Source of the DNA: Thermacetogenium sp. UBA4966
GTDB lineage: Bacteria; Bacillota; DSM-12270; Thermacetogeniales; Thermacetogeniaceae
NCBI GenBank assembly: GCA_002397275.1
Contig: DHAA01000110.1
Span: forward strand, 1-14,782
Direction of reading: 5' to 3'
Length of the DNA stretch: 14,782 nt
Shown one piece after another: positions 6,035-12,614 of this stretch. The notes beneath the pieces are model-generated. The model was not told where the DNA came from and ran no database searches. It saw only the letters and a list, made by a program, of their open reading frames with translations. The number at the start of each line of letters is the position of its first letter. Position 1 is the first letter of the stretch. Made by a program: the position numbers and the translations under genes.

Positions 6035-8077
6035 CTATTCTTTCGCCAATTCCGCCTTGTGTTTCTCGATAATCTCCTGCGCAAGCCGGGCGGGTACTTC
6101 TTCGTAGCTGGAAAATTTCATCTTGAAAGAGCCGCGTCCCTGTGTGATCGACTTTAAGGCAATAGGGTAATCCTGCACTTCGACAAGGGGCGCCTGGGCT
6201 TTGATCAGCTGCATGCCGCCTTCCTGGGGTTCCATGCCCATGATTTTCCCGCGCTTTCCGTTAAGATCCCCCATTATATCCCCCATGAACTGCTCAGGGA
6301 CCAGGATCTCCATATTCATGATCGGTTCCAATAGAACCGGGTCCGCCTTTTCCATTCCTTTTTTGAAAGCCATAGAAGCGGCGATCTTAAAGGCCATTTC
6401 CGAAGAATCTACCGGGTGATAAGAGCCGTCGTACAGTGTGGCTTTCATGCCGATGACCGGGTATCCCGCTAAAATCCCTTCGAGGATAGCTTCCTTGAGC
6501 CCCTTTTCCACAGCGGGAAAATACTGTCTGGGGACGGCGCCGCCAAAAACCTTCTCTTCGAAGATAAAGTCTTCACCGCTATGCGGCTCGAGTGTTAACC
6601 AGACGTGACCGTACTGGCCGCGCCCGCCGGTCTGCTTCTTGTATTTGCCTTCTTGCTGGACCGTCCCTCTGATCGCCTCGCGGTATGGAACTTTCGGCTT
6701 CTTTGAGGTAACGTCAACGCCAAACTTTTGGTGAAGCCGCTCCAACACAATATCCAAATGTGTTTCCCCTGTTCCGGTAAGCACCGTCTCTTTGGTTTCT
6801 TTGTTCTTTTCAATACGAAGAGTGGGATCTGCCTCGATCAGCCTCTGTATAGCGCCGCTGAGCTTATCCTCGTCCCCCTTGCTCTTAGGCTCGATAGCAA
6901 CGGACAGCATCGGTTCCGGAAATTCAACGCCGGGAAGCTCAAGCTGATGATCTTTCCTGCAGAGGGTATCTCCCGTTTCCGTTTCCTGAAGTTTGGCCAG
7001 TACAGCTATATCCCCCGCTTTTACCTCGGAAAGCGTCTCCTGTTGTTTTCCGCGCATCGTGAAGATCTGACCAATCTTCTCTTCTTTTTTCCTGTTGGCA
7101 TTATAGACGACACTGTCGCTCTTCATACTTCCCCCGTAAACCCGGAAGAAATTCAACTTGCCTACATAAGGGTCGGCCAGCGTTTTGAAAACGAGCGCGG
7201 CCTGCGGCTCCTCAGCCGGCGGATTGTCAGCCAAATCCACCGGAGAGGGAACAACGTCGACCAGAAAATCGAGAAATCTGCCGATACCCATATTGGTTAA
7301 TGCCGACCCGCATAGAACAGGCACAAAGCTGTTCGCCATGAAAGCATTTTTTAATCCGGTGTGTATTTCGTCATCGGAAAGCTCCTCACCATCCAAATAT
7401 TTCATGAGGAGTTCGTCATCCCCTTCGGCAGACGCTTCTATGACGGCTTCCCGCGCGGACTCCGCAGCCGCCTTCAAGTCTTCGGGGATCTCTTCCTCCT
7501 GGCAGCTGCCGTCTTGGCCGGTATATTTATAGGCCTTCATCTTGAGAAGATCGACAACCCCGCTGAAGTTGTCGGCAGTTCCCAGGGGCAGCTGTAAAGG
7601 GATGATATTCTTTTTAAAGACATCTCTCATCTGCTCCAGAACGCGATCGAAATTTGCATTCTCTCTGTCCATCTTATTTATAAAGGCTATTTTGGGGAGA
7701 TCCGCCTTTTCGGTCTCTCTCCAGCCAATTTCCGTTTGTACTTCAACCCCCGAAACGGCACACAGCACTAAAGCAGCGCTGTCCACAACGCGGAGAGCGC
7801 CCTTTACCTCTCCAAAAAAGTCGGCATAGCCCGGCGTATCCAGGAGATTGATCTTGCAATCCTTCCATTCACAGGGAGCAAGAGTCGTGCTCACAGATAT
7901 CTTACGCTTAATTTCTTCCGGGAAATAATCGGTTGTCGCCGTACCGTCGTCAACCTTTCCCAGTCGACTGGTATGACCCGCGTTAAAAAGCATCGCTTCG
8001 ACAAGAGATGTTTTGCCCGCACTACCATGCCCGATAACAGCAATATTTCGTATGCGGGAGGATTCATAAACTTTCAA
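6035..8077 (-). CDS. Elongation factor G-like translational GTPase
   Basis: A 680-residue protein with EF-G domain order: GTPase domain with P-loop GHGSAGKTS (about 16-24), DTPGY (80-84) and NKMD (134-137), then EF-Tu-like domain II, and domains III-V (TGTGETHLDIVLERL; GRGQYGHVWL; C-terminal PLVEVQDYP). It differs from canonical FusA. The P-loop is not GHIDAGKTT, switch I reads RKISV instead of RGITI, and the catalytic His after DTPG is Tyr84. These traits fit the EF-G-like paralogue family, whose ribosomal role is poorly defined, rather than the housekeeping factor. The frame extends to a TTG at 8098, but that TTG overlaps the GGAGGAGG ribosome site. The next TTG, at 8077, stands about 10 bases after the site and gives the family-typical N-terminus (L/M)KVYESSRIRNIAV. 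It appears monocistronic, with its own promoter and terminator. Confidence 0.93.
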   Translation of the reverse strand: MKVYESSRIRNIAVIGHGSAGKTSLVEAMLFNAGHTSRLGKVDDGTATTDYFPEEIKRKISVSTTLAPCEWKDCKINLLDTPGYADFFGEVKGALRVVDSAALVLCAVSGVEVQTEIGWRETEKADLPKIAFINKMDRENANFDRVLEQMRDVFKKNIIPLQLPLGTADNFSGVVDLLKMKAYKYTGQDGSCQEEEIPEDLKAAAESAREAVIEASAEGDDELLMKYLDGEELSDDEIHTGLKNAFMANSFVPVLCGSALTNMGIGRFLDFLVDVVPSPVDLADNPPAEEPQAALVFKTLADPYVGKLNFFRVYGGSMKSDSVVYNANRKKEEKIGQIFTMRGKQQETLSEVKAGDIAVLAKLQETETGDTLCRKDHQLELPGVEFPEPMLSVAIEPKSKGDEDKLSGAIQRLIEADPTLRIEKNKETKETVLTGTGETHLDIVLERLHQKFGVDVTSKKPKVPYREAIRGTVQQEGKYKKQTGGRGQYGHVWLTLEPHSGEDFIFEEKVFGGAVPRQYFPAVEKGLKEAILEGILAGYPVIGMKATLYDGSYHPVDSSEMAFKIAASMAFKKGMEKADPVLLEPIMNMEILVPEQFMGDIMGDLNGKRGKIMGMEPQEGGMQLIKAQAPLVEVQDYPIALKSITQGRGSFKMKFSSYEEVPARLAQEIIEKHKAELAKE

Positions 8078-8154
8078 AGCAGCAAATCCCTCCTCCAAGT
8101 TAAAAACTCGTAAACCTCAGATAATCGCTAATAATAAGTAAATTTTACTGAATC

Positions 8155-8183
8155 ATTATATTATAGTTTGACTTTCAAGTCAA
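8155..8183 (-). promoter_or_regulatory. Promoter of the EF-G-like gene
   Basis: On the minus strand TTGACT (8183-8178) and TATAAT (8160-8155) are 17 bp apart. The -35 is one arm of a perfect inverted repeat TTGACT-TGAA-AGTCAA (8168-8183). The promoter faces away from the spore protein gene and leaves a leader of about 70 bases. Confidence 0.75.
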
Positions 8184-8216
8184 AAACAACCTATAAGGCA
8201 ATAAACTGACTGTATA

Positions 8217-8240
8217 ATTGTTTACTTCGGAATAAACAAT
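8217..8240. promoter_or_regulatory. 24-bp near-perfect palindrome upstream of the spore protein gene
   Basis: ATTGTTTA and TAAACAAT form perfect 8-bp arms, and the centre CTTCGGAA is itself nearly symmetric. It lies 27 bp before the SASP start. It could be an operator or the base of a leader hairpin. A GTATA just upstream (8212-8216) and CAATATTA at 8237 look like parts of a sigma-G promoter but are spaced about 20 bp, slightly too far, so I do not claim the promoter. Confidence 0.4.
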
Positions 8241-8267
8241 ATTAACGGGTGCACAGAGGAGGTTTTC

Positions 8268-8459
8268 ATGGGACGCCGAAACAGAGGTTTAATGTCTGAA
8301 AGGCTAAAGTACGAACTGGCCAGAGATATGGGAGTCTTGGATATCGTGCAAAATGAGGGTTGGGGAAGCATCCCCTCCCGTGACTGCGGTAACCTGGTAA
8401 AACTCGCCATTGAAAGAGCCGAACGCAGTCTCCAGACAGGCAACCAGTTTCAGTCTTAA
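8268..8459 (+). CDS. Small acid-soluble spore protein, alpha/beta type (divergent)
   Basis: A 63-residue DNA-binding spore protein. The first conserved block is LKYELARDMGV (13-23), which contains the likely germination-protease cleavage context (E-L-A). The second block is GSIPSRDCGNLVKLAIERAERSL, matching the family pattern G-x-x-x-S-R-x-x-G-x-x-V-K. Alpha/beta SASPs coat and protect DNA in the forespore, so this gene marks the organism as a spore former. The N-terminus (MGRRNRGLMSERL) is basic, and Cys40 is unusual in a family normally lacking cysteine. The ATG follows GAGGAGG at good spacing; Met9 is an alternative but has no ribosome site. The gene stands alone on the plus strand with its own strong terminator. 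Confidence 0.88.
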   Translation: MGRRNRGLMSERLKYELARDMGVLDIVQNEGWGSIPSRDCGNLVKLAIERAERSLQTGNQFQS

Positions 8460-8477
8460 ACTAACTAAGTGTACCCG

Positions 8478-8510
8478 CCGGGGATATTTTTATCCCCGGT
8501 ATTTATTTTG
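8478..8510 (+). terminator. Strong Rho-independent terminator of the SASP gene
   Basis: CCGGGGATA (8478-8486), a TTTT loop and TATCCCCGG (8491-8499) form a perfect 9-bp stem, followed by TATTTATTTT. The hairpin lies immediately past the stop of the convergent HoxU-like gene but has no T-run in that direction, so it mainly serves the spore gene. Confidence 0.9.
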
Positions 8511-9159
8511 ATTCTTCTTTAAAAGTCAAGGCCCCCACAGGACAAACCTTGACGCACTCGCCGCACTGAGTGCATATTGATTCTTGGAGAGGGCGCTCGC
8601 CAAAAGTGGATACCTTCCGTTCGAAGCCGCGCCTGACAAAGCCGATCGCTCCCACCCCGGCGACATGATGATCCGCCCAGATACAGCGGCCGCAAAGCAC
8701 GCATTTATTGGGGTCATAGCTAAAAGAATCAGGCGAGTCGTCCGTCGGCAGCTCTGCAGTGAGCAGAGGCCTCAGACGGGTGAGTTTCAATTTCAGTTTT
8801 CTTTCCCGCGCTATCTTTTGTAATTCACAGCTGCGGTTTTTAGGGCATTTGCCGCAGCGCAGCTTGTGATTGGAAAGCAGCAGTTCGAAGGCGGTCCTTA
8901 CCAGGCGGTCCACCCGAGGCGTGCGTGTCTGCACCGCCATTCCCTCCCTTACCTCCTGCGTACAGGAGGCGACAGGGTCACGCCCCCCTTCGATCTCCAC
9001 AAAGCAAAGCCGGCAGCTTGCCCCCGGACGCTCCTCTTCCCTGTTGCCGCACAGGTGCGGAATGTAAATACCGAGGTCCAAAGCCGCCCAGAGCAGCTTC
9101 TCTCCTGCAGGCGCCTGATACAACTCTCCGTCTATGGTTATATTAACTTTGTTGTTCAT
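8503..9159 (-). CDS. HoxU / NuoG N-terminus-like iron-sulfur subunit of an NADH-dependent oxidoreductase
   Basis: A 218-residue electron-transfer subunit. Residues 1-75 are a plant-type [2Fe-2S] domain with Cys37, Cys49, Cys52 and Cys66. Next is the His-Cys3 [4Fe-4S] motif of NuoG and HydA (His98, Cys102, Cys105, Cys111), then a 2x[4Fe-4S] ferredoxin domain. Its first motif, C153-x2-C156-x2-C159-x3, ends in Asp163 instead of Cys; its second, C196-x2-C199-x2-C202-x3-C206-P, is complete. It should carry electrons from the NuoF-like subunit to a catalytic partner such as a hydrogenase or formate dehydrogenase. It has no catalytic domain of its own and none lies downstream. The ATG overlaps the end of the NuoF-like gene by 17 bp, implying translational coupling; the ribosome site is inside that gene. 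Confidence 0.9.
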   Translation of the reverse strand: MNNKVNITIDGELYQAPAGEKLLWAALDLGIYIPHLCGNREEERPGASCRLCFVEIEGGRDPVASCTQEVREGMAVQTRTPRVDRLVRTAFELLLSNHKLRCGKCPKNRSCELQKIARERKLKLKLTRLRPLLTAELPTDDSPDSFSYDPNKCVLCGRCIWADHHVAGVGAIGFVRRGFERKVSTFGERPLQESICTQCGECVKVCPVGALTFKEESK

Positions 9160-11056
9160 TTTGTACGCCCCCTTCCTCTGTTTGAACGAGCGGAGGAGAT
9201 ACCCTGATTACAGCCTTGTATTGAGGCGGGCAGGACGCCAGGCAACTGTTGCACTTATAACACTTATCCAGATGAATTGCCTTCAGCATATCAGGCCTTG
9301 TGTAGATGGCTTCGGTCGGGCAGCTGCCGATGCAGACGTCGCAGAGTTTGCTGCACTTCTCCGGAATGATCATATAGGAAATCAAATCCTTGCACATCAA
9401 GCCCGGGCAGCGGCCCTCATTGATATGAGCCTCGTATTCATCCCGGAAATAGCGTATGGTAGTCAGGACCGGATTGGGAGCCGTTTTGCCGAGGCTGCAT
9501 AGAGAACCCATTTTGATATCCTCCGCCAGCTCCAGGAGCAGATCTATATCCTCAGAGTTTCCCTTTCCCCGCGTGATATCCGTAAGGATCTCCAGCATCT
9601 GCTTCGTCCCCAAACGGCAGAAGGTGCACTTCCCGCAAGACTCCTTCTGGGTAAAATCAAGAAAGAAGCGGGCGATCTCCACCATACAGTCGTCTTCATT
9701 CAATACGACAAGCCCGCCGGAGCCCATCATGGCGCCCGCTTGCTGCAGGGAATCAAAATCAATGGTCAGATCCAGGGATGATTCAGGCAAACAGCCGCCT
9801 GAAGGGCCCCCGATCTGCACAGCCTTAAATTCTTTTTCTTCCTTTATCCCGCTCCCCACGTCATAAACCAGTTCTCTGATCGTCGTCCCCATCGGCACTT
9901 CGACTAAGCCGGTGCCGACAACCTTTCCTGCCAGAGCAAACACCGCTGTTCCAGGACTGTTTTCCGTGCCGGTGCTTTTAAACCAATCGGCGCCGCGGCG
10001 CATGATATGCGGCACATAAGAAAGCGTTTTTACGTTATTGATCACCGTGGGCTTACCGTGCAGCCCTGAAGTCGCCGGGTAAGGCGGCCGGTGATTAGGA
10101 GTCCCGGCGCTTCCTTCAATAGAAGCGATTAAGGCTGTCTCTTCCCCGCAGACAAAGGCTCCTGAACCCTGAAAAATCTTGATTTCAAAGCTGAAATTGC
10201 TTCCCAGCACCTCTTTCCCAATCAGTCCCTTTTCACGAGCCTGGTCGAGGGCGGTCCTTAAGCGGGCAACCGCCAGCGGATATTCCGCGCGCACGTAGAT
10301 GTAGCCCAGCGATGCCTGCACGGCATAAGCCGCTATAATGAAGCCCTCGATCAACTGGTGGGGATTAGATTCTAAAATTGCCCGATCCATAAAGGCGCCC
10401 GGATCACCCTCATCAGCATTGCAGATAATATATTTTGGCGAACCGTCGGCTTGATAGCACCTTTCCCACTTAACGCCTGTGGGAAATCCCGCCCCCCCTC
10501 TGCCGCGCAGCTTGGCCTCCTTAATCTCTGCGATCACCGCAAGGGGGTCCATCTCCAGAACCTTGGACAGCGCCGCGTATCCGTCTTTGGCCAGATAGTG
10601 ATCGATGTCATCGGGATCGATCAAACCGCAATCCGCCAGGATGATCCTCTGCTCGACGACACCCCGGGGGAAATCCTCGAAGGTGGGGAATTCGTCGTTG
10701 GGCTCCAGAGCAGCCATGGCGAATTCATAACAGGGGTCGTCATTAACCAGAAAATCAGCGACAAGCCTTTGCGCCATCCCTTCATCCACAGGGCCATAAC
10801 AGAGAGAAGGGAAACCCGGCTTGGAGATAACCACCAGCGGCTCCGCATAGCAGTGGCCCATACAACCGACCTCTTCAACAGCTATATCCAGCTGATGCTT
10901 GGCGGCTTCCTCACGAAAAACATTTAAAACATCCATAGCCCCGGCCGCTCTCCCGCACGTTGCCATTCCTACCAGAACACGCGGTTTCTGTTTTGTTTTT
11001 TCAAACTTTTCTATTGCGGCATCTCTGAGCGCCGCATATTTTTGTGAGATACTCAT
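9143..11056 (-). CDS. NuoF/HoxF/HydB-like NADH-binding flavoprotein subunit
   Basis: A 637-residue diaphorase subunit. Residues about 25-105 are a thioredoxin-like [2Fe-2S] domain (Cys34, Cys65, Cys69). Residues about 135-545 are the NADH/FMN 51-kDa domain: GRGGAGFPTGVKW (185-197), NADEGDPGAFMDR (213-225), an SLBB region, and the N3-type [4Fe-4S] motif Cys474, Cys477, Cys480 with Cys520. The C-terminus is a 2x[4Fe-4S] ferredoxin domain: Cys568, Cys572, Cys575, Cys579 and Cys599, Cys602, Cys605, Cys609. The C-terminal ferredoxin domain is typical of HydB and related bifurcating or hydrogenase-linked subunits, not of respiratory complex I. It oxidises or reduces NAD(H) and exchanges electrons with the NuoE- and HoxU-like neighbours. 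The ATG overlaps the NuoE-like stop (ATGA). Confidence 0.95.
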   Translation of the reverse strand: MSISQKYAALRDAAIEKFEKTKQKPRVLVGMATCGRAAGAMDVLNVFREEAAKHQLDIAVEEVGCMGHCYAEPLVVISKPGFPSLCYGPVDEGMAQRLVADFLVNDDPCYEFAMAALEPNDEFPTFEDFPRGVVEQRIILADCGLIDPDDIDHYLAKDGYAALSKVLEMDPLAVIAEIKEAKLRGRGGAGFPTGVKWERCYQADGSPKYIICNADEGDPGAFMDRAILESNPHQLIEGFIIAAYAVQASLGYIYVRAEYPLAVARLRTALDQAREKGLIGKEVLGSNFSFEIKIFQGSGAFVCGEETALIASIEGSAGTPNHRPPYPATSGLHGKPTVINNVKTLSYVPHIMRRGADWFKSTGTENSPGTAVFALAGKVVGTGLVEVPMGTTIRELVYDVGSGIKEEKEFKAVQIGGPSGGCLPESSLDLTIDFDSLQQAGAMMGSGGLVVLNEDDCMVEIARFFLDFTQKESCGKCTFCRLGTKQMLEILTDITRGKGNSEDIDLLLELAEDIKMGSLCSLGKTAPNPVLTTIRYFRDEYEAHINEGRCPGLMCKDLISYMIIPEKCSKLCDVCIGSCPTEAIYTRPDMLKAIHLDKCYKCNSCLASCPPQYKAVIRVSPPLVQTEEGGVQNEQQS

Positions 11057-11598
11057 TGGTCCTGCCCGCCCCCCTCCTGTTTTTCCTCAGCTTTCTCTTT
11101 TTCTTGTTCTTTCTTTTCAATCTCAAAGGCGAGCAAGATACCGTCGACCCGAATCGGAGAAACCTTCGCTTCCACCTTTTCGTCAACTACAACGACAGGG
11201 GCCAGGGCACAGCAGCCGACGCAAGCCACACGCTCCAGGCTGAATTCCCGATCAGGAGTTGTTTCACCCTCTTTAATCCCCAGCCTGCGTTCAAAGGAGT
11301 CTAAAATAATGTGTCCGCCCAGCATATGACAGGCGGTGCCCAAACATACCTTGATCTGATGTTTCCCAGGCGGATTCAAGCGAAATTGGTTGTAAAAGGT
11401 AGCCACGCCGTAGACATCTACAGCCGGCAGTTTAAATGCCGCGGCGATCTGCTCCATGGCCGGCTGGGGCAGATAACCCAGCCTTCCCTGGACATCCTGA
11501 ATAACAGGGATCAATTCCTGGCGTTCTGTGCCGTGACGGCTTAGTATATTCTCAGTTTCCCTTTGAATCTGCTCCAGTTCCCCCTCCAGCAGCTCCAA
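11053..11598 (-). CDS. NuoE/HoxE/HydC-like [2Fe-2S] subunit
   Basis: The 24-kDa thioredoxin-like subunit of the NADH module, about 181 residues. Numbered from the upstream TTG at 11619, the [2Fe-2S] ligands are Cys92 and Cys97 (VCLGTACH) and Cys133 and Cys137 (VACVGCCALAP). The family signature LGYLP and GVATFYNQF is also present. The C-terminus is a charged tail (EIEKKEQEKEKAEEKQEGG), likely unstructured. The frame is open to a TTG at 11619, but that would translate the GGGAGGGGG ribosome site; the TTG at 11598, 8 bases after it, is preferred. The stop overlaps the start of the NuoF-like gene by 4 bp. Confidence 0.93.
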   Translation of the reverse strand: MELLEGELEQIQRETENILSRHGTERQELIPVIQDVQGRLGYLPQPAMEQIAAAFKLPAVDVYGVATFYNQFRLNPPGKHQIKVCLGTACHMLGGHIILDSFERRLGIKEGETTPDREFSLERVACVGCCALAPVVVVDEKVEAKVSPIRVDGILLAFEIEKKEQEKEKAEEKQEGGGQDQ

Positions 11599-11638
11599 CT
11601 GATCAACCCCCTCCCACAAGGTAATTTCAGTCTATCCC

Positions 11639-11662
11639 TAATCTTCTCTTTAATCTTCTCTT
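11639..11662. repeat. 12-bp tandem duplication at the end of the AAA ATPase gene
   Basis: The plus-strand unit TAATCTTCTCTT occurs twice in a row (11639-11650, 11651-11662). On the coding strand it repeats the last codons Arg-Glu-Asp-stop, so a second in-frame RED plus stop (TAG) follows the first stop (TAA). Confidence 0.85.
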
Positions 11663-12510
11663 TTTTCTTGGGTTTCTCCTGCTTTCTCCCCGGAAGATAT
11701 GGTCATATGCCCTGATGAATCCAGGAGCGCAGTCATGTTTTCCCTGTTATGCAGCAATGTCTTCATGCAATTATCTGCATAGTCTTTTTGGAAGCGGCCG
11801 GCGTTAAGCATCAACAGAACCCTGGCCCAGTCCAGCAGCCGGATATCTCCTGAATGGGAACCCGTGTCTCTCATCATGGCTATGGCCAGTGCGATACTCT
11901 CATTGAGCGTTTCCAGGGCTTCAGCAGCTCGCAGGCGAAGAATTGCCGTCTCATCATCAATCGTCGGATAGTCAAGATAGAGAAAGGCACAGCGCCTGCG
12001 CAGAGCTTCGGAAAGCTCACGCTCCCCGCTGTTGGTGATCACGACAACAGGTTTTTGCCTGGCCGTCACAGTTCCGATTTCCGGTATCGATACCTGATAA
12101 TCTGAAAGCAACTCCAGAAGAAAAGCCTCAAAGTCGCGATCAGAGCGGTCGATTTCATCGATCAATAAGAGCGCCTGTCCCTTTTGAGTTATCGCCTGGA
12201 GCAGAGGGCGCTGCAGTATATATTCTAAAGAAAAAAGCTGTTCCTCTCTGGCCTCCGAGCCTTTGCTACGGCCGGCGGCGAGATGAATATTGATCAGTTG
12301 CCGCTGGGTATTCCAGTCATAAAGAGATTTACTCTCATCCAACCCTTCATGACACTGCAGCCTGATCAAGCGGGTTCCTAAGATAACGCTCAATGCCTTA
12401 GCCATTTCGGTTTTGCCCGCGCCTGCGGGACCGCTGATCAGAAGCGGCTTCTCCAGGCAGAGAGCCAGGTAAATGGTATTGAGATCCTCCTCATTGATCA
12501 CATAGCACAT
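11650..12510 (-). CDS. MoxR-family AAA ATPase, CoxD-like
   Basis: A 286-residue AAA+ ATPase with Walker A GPAGAGKT (27-34), Walker B LLLIDEID (114-121), sensor-1 region VVITNSGERELSEAL and RRRC arginines (171-174). The stretches LIRLQCHEGLDES and SLYDWNTQRQLI, then FEAFLLELLSDYQVSIPEIGTV, are typical of CoxD, the ATPase that helps mature the active site of Mo-containing CO dehydrogenases; MoxR proteins generally act as metal-centre or complex chaperones. Here it immediately precedes the NADH module, with no CoxE-like von Willebrand partner in view. The role in assembling that module is inference. The ATG at 12510 has no close ribosome site. Coding similarity seems to continue upstream (IAIRLEELRDGFNR) to a strong GAGGAGGG at 12558-12565, where only ATC codons stand at the start position. 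Confidence 0.88.
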   Translation of the reverse strand: MCYVINEEDLNTIYLALCLEKPLLISGPAGAGKTEMAKALSVILGTRLIRLQCHEGLDESKSLYDWNTQRQLINIHLAAGRSKGSEAREEQLFSLEYILQRPLLQAITQKGQALLLIDEIDRSDRDFEAFLLELLSDYQVSIPEIGTVTARQKPVVVITNSGERELSEALRRRCAFLYLDYPTIDDETAILRLRAAEALETLNESIALAIAMMRDTGSHSGDIRLLDWARVLLMLNAGRFQKDYADNCMKTLLHNRENMTALLDSSGHMTISSGEKAGETQEKRED

Positions 12511-12557
12511 GCGGTTAAACCCGTCACGCAGTTCCTCAAGCCGGATAGCGATGATAT

Positions 12558-12565
12558 CCCTCCTC
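12558..12565 (-). promoter_or_regulatory. Strong ribosome binding site lacking a canonical start codon
   Basis: GAGGAGGG on the minus strand, with an open frame to the AAA gene beginning 5 bases later. The codon in start position (12552-12550) is ATC, with ATC also at 12555; no ATG, GTG or TTG is in frame until the ATG at 12510. Confidence 0.6.
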
Positions 12566-12614
12566 TATTTGTATCCTTTTTTCCCCATACGGCAAAGTAG
12601 AAAATAACAAGAAA

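Noticed and set aside
8078..8098. Upstream TTG start of the EF-G-like gene adding MEEGFAA
   Set aside because: The added codons are the ribosome binding site itself (GGAGGAGGG); the TTG at 8077 gives proper spacing and the usual family N-terminus. The same reasoning was applied to 11599-11619 of the NuoE-like gene.
8212..8244. Sigma-G promoter for the SASP gene
   Set aside because: GTATA and CAATATTA resemble the two boxes, but the gap of about 20 bp is longer than the usual 17-18 and the -10 match is imperfect.
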